A DNA stretch of 64,000 nt from Ipomoea triloba (Eukaryota > Streptophyta > Magnoliopsida > Solanales > Convolvulaceae), in NCBI RefSeq assembly GCF_003576645.1, contig NC_044930.1, forward strand, positions 1,525,860-1,589,859. Direction: 5' to 3'. Shown in pieces: positions 49,701 through 62,396 of the stretch. A model generated the notes under the pieces. That model searched no databases and was not told where the DNA came from. It saw only the letters and a list, made by a program, of their open reading frames with translations. Position 1 is the stretch's first letter. The number at the start of each line of letters is the position of its first letter. Both the position numbers and the translations under genes were made by a program.

Positions 49701-50085
49701 TATTATCAAAAAAAAAAAATGTGAATTCTATGCAATTCACTTCATATAGGCAAAAGAAAGTGCACTTTTAGGCACAAAAGTTTGCTTTGTATGGCAAGAA
49801 AATTTTCACTATAAACATAAAAATAACCTAAATCATTTTCAATACCTTTAACTCTAAGGAGGAACTATGTAAATTATTAGGGTTAGAAAAGTTGCACTGA
49901 TAGGTATAAATATTTGCACTGTATGAGTAGAAATCTTACACTACATGTTATTATCAAAAAAATGTGAATTCTATGCAACATCAATTCAGGCAAAAGAAAG
50001 TGCACTTTTAGGCACATAAATCTGCTCTGTATGGCAAGAAAATTTGCACGATAAGCAAAAGAAAGTGCACTTTTAGGCACCTGAG
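46701..50085. repeat. Satellite array with a 246-bp monomer
   Basis: About 14 head-to-tail units. The mark 'ttgcactgataggtataaat' (with small changes) occurs at 46,985, 47,231, 47,477, 47,721, 47,963, 48,208, 48,415, 48,662, 48,909, 49,152, 49,398, 49,644 (first base of ttacact) and 49,892. Spacing is 242-248 bp, except one 207-bp unit with an internal deletion. Within each unit the word TTGCAC recurs several times. Open frames in it (for example 47,816-48,055 minus) repeat with the array and are not genes. Confidence 0.95.
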
Positions 50086-50090
50086 CCCCT

Positions 50091-50093
<3 letters not shown>

Positions 50094-50150
<57 letters not shown>

Positions 50151-50219
50151 GTGTGTGTGTATATATATATATATATGTATGTACGTGTGTGTGTATATAT
50201 ATGTGTGTATAAATACATA

Positions 50220-50293
<74 letters not shown>

Positions 50294-50300
50294 CACGAAG
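50094..50300. repeat. Compound (TA)n/(TATG)n/(TG)n microsatellite
   Basis: Long alternating TA, GTAT and GTGT runs at the right border of the satellite array. The Tyr/Ile/Thr/His-rich ORFs on both strands are artefacts of it. Confidence 0.95.
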
Positions 50301-51135
50301 ATAATTGATGTAATGCCACCCCATACATTCAATTTAAAACTCAAGTAAAGCTTTCATTTGGAGAATTTACAGTTTATATTAGTTAAATGTTGGGTACGAG
50401 GTACGATGTTTCTCGTGACTAGATCGATCGAAAGGTTAGAGGATTGAGTTAAATATCATGTCATCCGATGTGAATACAAACTGAAGTACTAACTTTTAGC
50501 TAAGTATAAAAAAAATATAGTTGTATCTTTACTATTAGTTATGACTTTTAATATAGTGATAAACGTTTGATTCCTAATAATTAATATCAAAGTATATATA
50601 TTATACAAATGATGGCTAACACAACACTACTAGGTAGACCTTGTTCATATATAGTAGTCGATAAATTACACGAAAAAAATATATCACACCAAAAAAGATT
50701 ATGTGTGACGGACTTAACTAAGAGGGTGTTATCAATAATCAAACTCATGATTTTTTATATTTTTTTGAGTACTACCGATTCTGTTAGGGACTCATGATAT
50801 TTAAGTACTGGAATCATACTCTACCCACATTTTTTTAGTACTATTAACTCTATTACAAAATAGTATATTATCTATGTTTTATCTATCTTCGATCTAGTGG
50901 CCTTCCCTTAACAGGAACTACAGAAGTGTCATCTAAGCATAAGGTGTTTGACATACTCTACCACTTAGTTATCCATTTCGGGTTGAAACTATTCAATTTT
51001 AGGCAAATCAACTTGTAGCAAATTAAATATTTATTTTAAAAATAAAACCTGTAGCAAATATTAAAACTAATTGAATTTAAATTTAATAAACAATTATTAT
51101 CATTTATTCATTTATTAACTCAACTAATTCCACCT
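50301..51135. other. AT-rich spacer, nothing recognised
   Basis: No gene or definable element. Confidence 0.4.
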
Positions 51136-51380
51136 CAACATATTGTTGGTGTCCCTAGGCGGCTCCCCGTCGTCCTACAACGAGGATCCGGTGGCAATAG
51201 GCTCCTTCCATGCGATGCAAAATGGCATATTGACTTCTTGCTCGGCCGGAAACGAGGGAGATCGAGGGGTTGGACCGACGTTAACAAATGTCGCGCCGTG
51301 GATCTTCACGGTGGCTGCCGCTTCCACTGATCGACACTTGGAGACTGAAGTTGAATTGGGTGATGGACGAAAATTCCCTG
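51136..51380 (+). pseudogene. Subtilisin-like protease (subtilase) exon relic
   Basis: Reads NILLVSLGGSPSSYNEDPVA, then GSFHAMQNGI, TSCSAGNEGDRG, TNVAPWIFTVAAAS and VELGDGRKFP. These correspond to the region around the oxyanion Asn of plant subtilases, a mid-protein exon. A consensus donor (gtaagt) follows at 51,380. No catalytic Asp, His or Ser exons are found nearby, so this is an orphan exon, probably carried here by transposition or left from a lost gene. Confidence 0.8.
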
Positions 51381-52127
51381 TAAGTTGAATTGCTCTGGTA
51401 GGCACCATGTATTTATCCTCACACCTCATTGTAGTAGTAACCTATTGATCTCTCAACTTATTTAACAGCAGTTCATTTCCACTCACAAGTGGAACACTAG
51501 CAAGTTTATTACTGGGTAGTTTAGGCCGTTATGAAATTCTAAATATTAATTTATTTCATACACAATAATATTTTGTTACTAGGTGTTTTATTCTCCTAAC
51601 TACATATAAATTGCCACCAATTAATCTTCCATAATAATAATATGTTGGAGAAAACACAAGAGTAAACATCAGAGACGGTTATTTGTCAAATCAATTCAAA
51701 AATATTGATTCATATTATAGAGGCCGCAATTATTTTAGTAGCCCGTGGTCTATGATATCAGTTTTCTCAGCTTTCCTGCTATTGGTTTTGGCAGGTATTA
51801 TAGCTATTTTAAGCTACCTAGCCTAGAATATTGTAACATCCCCTCTTCCTTCTTTACTGCAAATTCTCAGGGTTATTACCACTGCTTTAATGCTCTCTGT
51901 TGTTAAGGTGTTAGTATATACACCAATGTATATAGTTCATGCATTTCAAGTTTCAAAGAATGGAAAGCAATATTTTGATATACAGCATCTTTCCATAGTT
52001 TTTTTTAGATATGTTTCTTTGGTTTCCAACGTACCTACCATATTTATATTTTGTTTATAAAAAAAAACCTTTATGTAGACAATGATATGATTATTTCAGC
52101 AGAAATTGTATTGTGGCTTATTGGTGA
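51381..52127. other. Spacer, nothing recognised
   Basis: AT-rich DNA between the subtilase relic and the LINE fragment. No further subtilase exon is visible. Confidence 0.4.
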
Positions 52128-52636
52128 TTATCATACTATCCCGGGTAACTTTGATAAATGGCTACATCTTTGAAAAATTAAATGCCCTGCGAAGTGGAGA
52201 ATTTTTCTATGGAGAGCCCTCTCTAATGTCCTCCCAACTACTACTAATTTGATTATAAAGAGAGTGGATATTGATCCAACATGTCCAATGTGTGGTGCTA
52301 TGCATAAAAACATAATGCACTCACTTCTATTGTGTGAGTTTTCAACATTAGTGTGGAATGAGTCTTCTTTGCATGTTCCTAGTGTGGGTGGGGATGAGTT
52401 TGGTGTGTGGTTTGCTAATGCAATGTCCATGCTAACGGAGGAGGATGTTCTTAATGTTGTAGCAGTTTTGTATCACATCTGGAGGGCGCGCAACAGGGCC
52501 GTATGGGAGGGCTCGCTGCCTCGGCCGAAGAACGTATGGCGTGCAGCACGGGCAGCGACTGCTGCATGGCATCAGGTTCATTCCGCTACAACACATCACC
52601 AACCGGCGCAAACAGCAACAACACCAGAAGGTTAGA
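52128..52636 (+). mobile_element. LINE (non-LTR retrotransposon) fragment, reverse-transcriptase zinc-binding region
   Basis: Reads CPAKWRIFLWRALSNVLPTT, then RVDIDPTCPMCG, MHKNIMHSLLLCEFSTLVWN (zf-RVT type Cys/His motif) and a following RNase H-like lead-in (LYHIWRARNRAVWEGSLPRP). One in-frame stop precedes the motif (about 52,171). Only the C-terminal part of a pol-type ORF remains. It is joined directly to the right 128-bp repeat. Confidence 0.85.
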
Positions 52637-52755
52637 GATTGTAAGTCCAAATTAAAGGGGGCCAAAATGTTTTAATCCATAGAATCAAATTTATGTGAAA
52701 TAGACTAAACTCACAAATTCTAACAATATCAAGTCGTAGTATATGTTATAATTTG
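52628..52755. repeat. 128-bp direct repeat, right copy
   Basis: Near-identical to 46,573-46,700. It begins within or at the end of the LINE fragment and ends 'gttataatttg', after which the flanks differ. Confidence 0.8.
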
Positions 52756-53190
52756 TAAATCAAAATCTCACAAATAAAGGTTTCATCCCCTTTCTCCTCA
52801 ATCTTCTCTAACTATTAATGATTATTTCCATTCCACCCTAATACCAAACACGCAAAATACTTTCACCAAAATTCATTATCATTACCAAGTATTTGATACT
52901 CATTTCGATTCCGATTCTCATGTGTGAACCGAAGACACCCTAATATTTATCAGGGTGTCACTTGTATGCAAAATACTACTAATAGAATCAAATGAAAAGA
53001 GTTGAAGGTGAATATCTAAAAATTGAATGGATATAAATAATCTTTTATACAAATCCTTGCACAGAATCTTCAACAAAGAAATATAATCATTGTCAAATTC
53101 AATTTTGTATTTTTGTAACAAATCAAAATTTCATTACAACAAAAATTTGGGCACTTACTATCTATCCTCTTCATTAAAATCAAACTCAGG
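52756..53190. other. RRP5 downstream flank
   Basis: AT-rich. The last about 80 bases should be the RRP5 3' UTR (minus strand). No other gene. Confidence 0.4.
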
Positions 53191-56100
53191 CTAGGCTAGG
53201 CTCTCAACATATTCCATGGCTTTCCGCTTCACCGATTCGATCCTTTCTTCATCACCCACACTTTTCTCATACTCCAGATATTTCTTGAATAAGAACTGCA
53301 CACCCACAATAATAATAACATTATTGCCGTTGAATTGGCAGGTGTTAAATTAAACACACAAAATAACACATATTATTGCTGCTATATATATATATATATA
53401 TAGGGGAGGGTTAAAAAGTATGGACAAATCCACACCCTTTATCTTGAGAAATCAAATACTAAGAGCTTACCATTACGAAATTTTTTAAGTTTTCAATAAT
53501 TAAAAAATGAACTCTACTTTCAATAATTATAAAATTGACCTCGAGTTTTTTTACTAAAATGCTCGACCATTGAGGAACACAACTGCGGTCAGTCTTCACT
53601 TTTTACGGGAGGTCAGACTATGTTATGATTTGATTATGCCCCTATATATATATATGAAACAAACAGATCAAAACATGTATGTCATGTACCTTCATTTTTT
53701 TAGGTGGGATGCTGAGACTTATTGCCCTCTCAAACAATGCACGTATCACATCCACATCACCCACTCGAATCTCCTGTTAATTTCACAACATTTGCATATA
53801 TGATCCATCAGGAATATGCAGGCAGCAGTGAATTGAATAACAAAAACTTCGATACATATATATAAAGCTCCAGAGGAGAGGAGAGGCGAGACGAGCATAC
53901 CTGATCAAGATAAACACTCCACAAGTCGGTTCGTTTTGGATACTCCTTAAGCATTCTTTCAAACATGGATCTTCCCCTATCAGCCACCCCACATTTAAAC
54001 TCCAGAATTGCTGTTTGTGTTATAAATTTTATGTGCTTATGCCTGGGCAGACATAGGAGAGCACGGTTTACAATAGACTGACTGTTGTCGTGGTTTTGCT
54101 TTAATGCCCACTGTATACGCCTCAGCCAAACCTGAATAATCGCAATAAAAATATTATTAATAAGTAGAAACAATAAAAGTAGAGCATAACCACGAGATTT
54201 CGCAAGTCATTTCAGGCATCACTACCTTGCAGGAATGCTTGAACTTCTTCGCCATTTTCTCTAGAAGCTCATCACCCACCTTGTGCTGCTCAGTCCGTTC
54301 ATACACACCCAATAAAGCCAGGTGCACCTTCTTCGGATCACAATACTGCAATGCTCTTTGGAACACTTTCATAACCGCTTCCTGAAGAGGACAAAATTAT
54401 TCGCATTTCTAAGCACATACAGGAAAAGGAAAAAAAAAAATAGACTTAAGAGAAGAATCTAAACAACATCTAACACTTTTATTCCCAAATACCTGTGGAG
54501 GATTTCCATATTCAATTTCCAAATTAAAATAAGCAACCCAAACATTTAGCTTTTCAGACTCCTCTCGAATGTTTATTGTACTCAAAGCCCTTCAGGGAAA
54601 AATAAAAAGCGTAAGTGTAAATTTAGTCATTAAACCAAAGGAAAACAACCAACAATAGACATATACAGATCAGAAATAGGAAATGTTCAAACTTGAGCAG
54701 GTAATGTGGCCTAGTCTGATGGTGGTCAATTCATTATAATGATTCTTTCAGTCAATTGCAATTCTTAACAAGCTAGGAATAAGAAATTTGCAATTTTCGT
54801 TCCCACAGAAAAGACTCAACTGTATGACTTACCTCTCAGCTATAGATCGTGCCTTCTCTACATCAGCCAAAGAGAGCATGAAGGCCATGTACTTGATCCA
54901 CACAAAGCTACTATTCGGGGAACTTCGAACTAATTTCTCAAACTCATCGGAATTCCTGGGGATATCCTTTTCAAGCAGCCTTTCTTCAGCAGCCATAATT
55001 TCCCGTTCCCTGCACACAAATTGGCCATACAGCCTCAAAGTCATTGCAATTACACAACTTCAAAAAAAAATTAAAATCAGTTAGATATTAATTACCTCTC
55101 TTTCTTTGCCTTCTTCATTGCACGCTTCTTGTCTTTTTCATCTGTCGTATCTACACCACCAGTATGATCTGGATTTTTGTTGACTGCATCATCAATGTCT
55201 GAGTTTTCTATATCATCAAGAGGAACCTCAAGTGGGGGAATGGAAGCTCTAGATTCAAATTCAGTGAGAATATTGTCCGTTGTATTTACAACTGAAACAT
55301 CAATGTCAGCAGAGCTGCTCTCTGGAAACACTGTTGAATGTGTACCAATTAAAACATTATTCCCCTTGTCAGTTTTATTGATACTCTGTCTTGAAGTTGT
55401 TTGAATATCCTCTCCATCATCATCCCTAAAGTATGAATTCTTCATGCCAAGAGAAATCCGGTGTCTGTCCTTATCCACCTGATATTGGAAGACAGAAGTT
55501 AGGCAAAAGAGTTCCCACTTCCCAAACCCACACTCACGGGTTTGATTCCTTTGCAGATTCAGAAGTAAAATGTAATTTCTAGAAGAAGGTAAGTAACAGA
55601 CAGTAATATTGAACAGGAAATAGTAAATCATTCCATCTAATGAAACTGTACATCAATGTGACAGCCCTAAATGAGAATAAATGACATTCAATTTGAAGAA
55701 AGGAGTGAACATCAAAATCATTTTTCCCCAATACTAAGGGCAAAACAAGTTCTATTTCGGAATTTCTTTCATTCTTATGTTTCATTTCATACAGAGAAGA
55801 ACCATTTTTAACACATACATTGCTCATGTATTCCTAAAATATGATAGTGACACAGGCACACAGCAAAAGCATTACCTTTAGAACCTTCGCTCTCACAGTA
55901 TCACCAGCTTTATATCTACTTTGGACATTGTCGATGTGATCGTCAGAAAGTTCTGAAACATGGCACAAGCCAACCTAGGCAAAGGAAAACATGAATTTTA
56001 AGCACACCGATTAAAAGAGTAAAGAATAAAAATAAAAATAAAAATGAAGGCTTGCACTCTATTACAGTCAAACCTTTTTGTTTATGAGCACATCTGTCTA

Positions 56101-59006
56101 TATGAATAAGCAAAGCAAAATTTACTTTGTGGCACATACAACATCAAACAACATGGATAGCAAAAGCCATAGCTTTTAAATAAATCACAAAATAAATTCA
56201 TCATTGCCTATGATTGAAAACAGAGAAGTGAGTACAGGAAAGACAAATCCATAGAGAAGAAAAAACAAGAGGCTTGTTATTTTACCAGATTAGTGCGATC
56301 AACAGAGATAAACAGACCATAAGGTTCTATGCGCTTAATTTTCCCTGAAATAATATTTCCAGCAGAAAAGTTGTTCAATGCATCTATGTCAGACTTTCTA
56401 GGAGTAGCTGAACTTGACGTCCTTAGAGTGACTTCAACACGCTTGGATAATGCCTCAACTGAAACTACCCTGCAGTATAGACATATTAGTAGATAATAAT
56501 CATCACTAGCACCAAAAATCAAATAATTATCACAAGCACTGAAACACAAATCTAAATTAACATACTTGCCGGTGACAAGCTTTCCCACTGGGAATTCTTT
56601 CTCGGGGCTTTCAATGAAACCATCCGCCAAATTTGACATGAGAATTTTTGCATCAATCTTACGGGAGAGCATAATAAAGCAGCCTTTTGGAGTCACATTC
56701 TTTACATAGCCCTGGCACATACATCATAACCATAAAGTAAATTTTCATGGAGTTGCCATAGAAGATTGCAGGGACATTCAAATGATAAATCCTTTTGGAG
56801 TCGCATTCTTGATATAGCCTTGACAATACTTAACTACAACTAAAGGAAATGCTTAATGATATGGCCTGTGGGCCATTAAAAGGACACTAGATAACTGATA
56901 ACTGTTAGAATTGTCTTCCTTGAGCAGTGTGAACATTAGCCTTGGGAGCTGAAATGAACACACTGTAGCCTTGGGAGCTGAAAAGATTATTGGGTAGCTT
57001 TGTAGGTTTACTATTTGAGCATCTTTTATGTATATATATATGTGTGTGTATCAGTGTATGGACTATGGAGTATGAAGTATGCAGTGAAGTAATAGATATA
57101 GAAATATAAGAATTATAACCATTTCTCCATCCTTGATTATTCATTTAGCTTCTTCCTAACTGGCGGGTGGTGTTATTCTCCACCCGCATACACTGATACA
57201 CACACATATATATATACATAAAAGATGCTCAAATAGTAAACCTACAAAGCTACCCAATAATCTTTTCAGCTCCCAAGGCTACAGTGTGTTCATTTCAGCT
57301 CCCAAGGCTAATGTTCACACTGCTCAAGAAAGACAATTCTAACACTCCCCCTCAAGCTGGAACATCTAGAAGTTCCAAGCTTGAAGTCAAACATAAACTT
57401 CATTCTAAATTACAAATGAAGATTACAAGCAGCTAGAGGATAACAGCGCTGGATGGCTTCGGAGAGACAATGCTATACACAACCCTTGGAAATGCATCAA
57501 GGGCAAAGCTTGTCACGTACATCCTTGGGAATGATGGCTCCAAGGGTAAAGATTAACACGAACACCCTCACAGCAACATAAGCACTCTATGACTTGCCAA
57601 CAACAATCTTCATCGAGAGCAGCGGAGGTGAACGGGAGCAAAGGATGAAGCAAAGCCTATAGAAATGAAGATAAACCCAAAAACAGAGCAAAGGAAAATA
57701 ACACAGAGTTGAAGATAGCACACTGATTGTAGATAGTCACACTCCCCCTTACTTGAAACATGGAAAATAATCAAAGGCCTTTATAGTAGTGCTGAAACTT
57801 AACATCCATGGGATAAGGCATACCGGGGATAAAGAAATAGCACGGTTATACCAAAAATAGTAAACACCATGGGAAGAACCAAAGAAGTTCAGCAATAAAC
57901 CCAAAAACCTTCAAATTTCACCCATAGGCATCAATGGTTGCCAAGAAATTTGCAGCAATTTTGCAGAAAACTGCCCATAGTATTACTGCAGTTTGGGACA
58001 TCATGTGATGCTATGATGGAGGGAGATGTTGTGTGAACTGAACAAATACTTGACACTAGCAGGAAAAGAGGTAAAAGATATGGTAGTTCAAGATGCAAAA
58101 GATAGCATCATACACTAAAAACAGTGGGAAAACAGTCGCCGGAATTTTCAGATAGTTGACCGGCGACTTTGACCGGCGTTGACTGGCCGTTGACCGGCAG
58201 TTGACCGGCATGACCGGTGGAGACGGGAGATCTGAATACACTCCCAGGTGCGTCTCCTCAAGGCGAATCTACTGGAGGCAACAGCACCTTGAACGGAGAC
58301 CGGAGGAGAGAGATCTGGCCGGAAAAGAGTGAATACTTCCGCCGGAGTTTGGCGACCGGTTTTCAGGTGACGACTTGCAACGAGGTTCCGAGCAAGGCTG
58401 TGGTGGTAGTTTCTTCACACACTAGCCGAAAGTGAGTCGGAATGAGATAAAACAGTGGCGGATCGCCAGAAAAAATGGTGTTTTCAGAAATGGAGAGAGA
58501 AAATAGCCTAGAATCTTAGGTTCTGATACCATGTTGAATTTGGAAGAAACACAGGTCTGGCGGGTGGAGAATAACACCACCCGCCAGTTAGGAAGAAGCT
58601 AAATGAATAATCAAGGATGGAGAAATGGTTTTAATTCTTATATTTCTATATCTATTACTTCACTGCATACTTCATACTCCATATAGTCCATACACTATAC
58701 ACACACACATATATATACACACACTACAACTAAAGGAAATGCTTAATGATATGGTCTGTGGGCCATTAAAAGGACACTAGATAACTGATAACCATTTCAA
58801 AAATGAAAGTACTTGTGCTAAAATAATAAGATGCATATACCAATATAATGACCACCAAGGGAAAGAAACACTTCCATCACATTGAGATTTCAAATTATAC
58901 ATTCAAAGATATCTTCCCTAATCTCATTTTCCTATAATTTGGAGCAGAACTGATAAGCAAAAACCAGATCAGTTGAGAAATGAACTACAATAACTTCTTC
59001 AAGATT

Positions 59007-59037
<31 letters not shown>

Positions 59038-62000
59038 CCTTTTTCACCAAAAGTATACAATGTACAGCTCTGTAATTACTTCGGTGTCCCAATATTTTAA
59101 AATTAAAACTTCAAAAAGGAAGAGCGACAAAGGGTGATTAATCAGATGGATGTGGTATGAAATATATCTTACAGAAAACATAAATAAAGCAACTATTCAG
59201 CATTCGGTTCACATCAAATTTCTGTTTATGCATGGAACAGAATATTTCTCAGAAAAGCTTGAACATAGGAAAACAAAATTAGATCTACCTGCACAGTCAT
59301 GTCTGGATGAAGATCCTTAATATCCAGTACACGTCTATTCTGGGAATGCCTGTAAACAATTTAATTACATTCAATTAAAAGAATCTTATACAAAAAAAAA
59401 CAACTCAGGAATAAAGAATAAAGTAACATAGGTCTCTCACTCTCTCTACAGATCCATATTTAAACAAACGGCTGAACACCAAAAGAATTATACATTCTGA
59501 GTCACTTTATGAAAAGCATATTAGAAACATATCAACCATCATATTTTGTTTAAATTGAATTGCCCAAGCACATCATTGGAAGTTGGAGAATGTACTTGTC
59601 CTAACTAAATTCAAGGTGACAAGCAACCCACAACTAACACCTTCTAGATGATACGCAATCCCTAGAAAAGAAAAATAAAAATGGAAAATACAAGCAAGAA
59701 TTTCTGTTCAGACACGGCAATGGCAGTGGACTAGTGGGCGTAGATGCTATAGGTATTAATAATCCTTATAGAACACAAAAAACATACTCCAAGTCAAATC
59801 ACTGAACTTACACATCATCCTGCTCAGAAATGTTTTGATTGTTCATGGTATCTAAGGTCCATCGCAGTGACAGATCAACATGAATTGTACCCTTGACAGA
59901 ATGGCCAACTTCTAGGACCTTGCATTTGACGAACTGTCCTTCACAATAACCAGACAGTGGATCAGAGACCCACGGATCTCTTAGTTCAGTAAAGTGAACC
60001 TTGCCAAACAGACGGTTGTCAACTTGAATAAGTAAGCCACCAACGCCAGGAAGGATTTTGGAAATTCTGCCACCCAAAACACTGCCTTCACGAATATGGC
60101 ACCTCACACTTTCACTTGAAGGAACTGTATCCTCTGGTGTGATAAGCAGGGTATGTAGAAGAACCAAACGCAACAATTTCTTCTCCTTGTTAGCACTTAA
60201 GATATAACCAGAAACAGACTTTCCCACATAGAACCTTTTCTGAAACTCTTTGAGCTCACTAGGCTCTGCCGAGCTGTCTAAGATATAAAGTTTTGCCCTA
60301 ACATCTCGAGATATAGTTAACCATGCCCATTCGCAATCCACCTTAAACACATAACCAGAAATGAGTTGGCCTGTAGAGTAATTGAAGCTTTCATGTGGGC
60401 CATCCATATCTCCTGGTTATGCAATGAATATTAGATGCCAATAATTAAATGGATTCCCATTTAAAATAAAAATATAAATTAAAAAAAATCATAATTGGCT
60501 CAATATCAAACAATCTGAATTATTGAACTTTACATGATTCGTTTAGCAATTAGCAATTGCAAAGAATAGGGGTTTGAGCAAATAAGCACAAAACTTTAGA
60601 GCCAAGCCAATAAATAACACTGATAAGCACAATGACTGGCAGATAATAAAATCTAAAATTCCCACTAAACTGAAGGACCTACAAAAGAGATAAAGGGGGC
60701 GCACAAGCACTCCAATGATAATTGATAAGACATACGTAGTGGTAGGTGTGGTAAACATGATCATGCATGTGTCTTTATTAACACCAGAAGACAACCACCC
60801 AGCATCGGAGTGCATATGATTAAGGAAGATGGGCAAGATGAAATACCAACAAGAAATAAAGAAACCGGGTTTTAAAAAATAAATTACAAGAAACCACCTT
60901 AAGTATTTATAATGGTGGAAAACAACATATCTACAGACCAAAAGTATAGACTATTACTAAACACACTCAAAAGGAAATGAGAAAATGATGTATAACTGTA
61001 CAATATACAAAAAAAGGGTAAAACAAAAACCTGCAAGCACAGAGGGTTTGGTGGATAATTCCCACTGGTAGCCTCTTTTATTTTCTGGTCTACTGTCCTT
61101 TGAAACTATCCTTGCAGTTAGAGTCTGTCCTATTCGGAAGTTATTAAGGGGCCCTTCAGTAGTATTATCATCAGTTGCCTGTTAACAATATCATGAAATC
61201 CACAATTTGTTACCTTCTCTTAGTATTATTTAGAGGCCACTTTTCTTTTTTGCCCTTTTGGCAGGACGGAAGGGTGAATCATATAATTATCCATCTTACC
61301 ACTGGGGGTAAAAAAAAAAAAAAAAGGCTGCACAAAATATTTACCTCAGTTATGTGTACTCTACCAGGGAATCCAGATCCAAATTTCAGTCTTAATTCAA
61401 GAGGCTTTATATCAGTGATCTGCAAAGCAGCCAAAACAAAGATATAATCATACAAATAACTTTTTTTTAAAGGACATCAAAACAGATGCTTCAAAACTCA
61501 AATAATTTTCGTCTTTTGAATGAGATATATCACCTCTGCTTGGACAAGAGATCCAACATCATAACTAGAATTCTTTTTTCCCCTTTTTGAACTGGAGCTC
61601 TCAGCAACCTCACTGATAGCTTTCAGCAGCAGAAGCAATCTCCCACCAGTTGAAGAATCAGGAAGGGCCATGATGGTGGCAATGACACTGCCCAAAGTAA
61701 AACACCCGTTTCACTAGAATGCATTTATGCAGAGTGAGAAATACACAGCAAACATCTGTCCCATCCCCCAAACTCCAAACAAGGACAAGTTTGAACTAAC
61801 ATCCAAATGATCCAATATTTTCCCACATGATGTGAAAATTATCACCCTATATTTTATACTTTACATGAACACAATACTTCAAGAATCAAATAGGTTCATA
61901 ATAAGGTAAAGAATCAACTCGCTGGCATTACACATGATTGCCACATTTAGCAAGGTTTCACTTCTTCAATAGGCAAATTATTCAGATTTTATGGTTTACC

Positions 62001-62365
62001 CAGCTCCCTGCGTGTCATATTCCACTGGCATACTGCAAATAGGTTTCTTAGGTTCTTTTTCGTAATTTCTCATCTCCACTCTCTATCCCCCTCTTAAACG
62101 GCATGTATAAGTTTTTCTTTCCTTCCTCTAGAACCAAAATGATGAGGCTCCTCTATAAATGACCTTTGTTTCGCTTATTAATAGGAAACATGTCTTCAAG
62201 CCATAGCGAATACAGTTGAATGGACGGAAATTGGGTGAGAAAATGAGAAAGTACCAAAAAAGCCTAAGAAACCATAAATATGAATGTTGTCTACCAACTT
62301 CATTAGTCATTACTAAAAGGGACTAAATTGACAAATCACTAAACAATTGAGGGACCACATTTATT

Positions 62366-62396
<31 letters not shown>

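Noticed and set aside
46701..50085. CRISPR-like regular repeats
   Set aside because: Whole 246-bp units repeat without unique spacers; this is satellite DNA in a plant genome.
49883..50348. Tyr/Ile/Thr/His-rich ORFs on both strands
   Set aside because: Translations of (TA)n/(TG)n microsatellite.
58217..58435. 72-codon ORF
   Set aside because: Within the GC-richer interior of the non-autonomous retroelement; no gag or pol similarity.
60543..60941. 132-codon hydrophobic minus-strand ORF
   Set aside because: Lies wholly in an RRP5 intron, and no known domain is visible.
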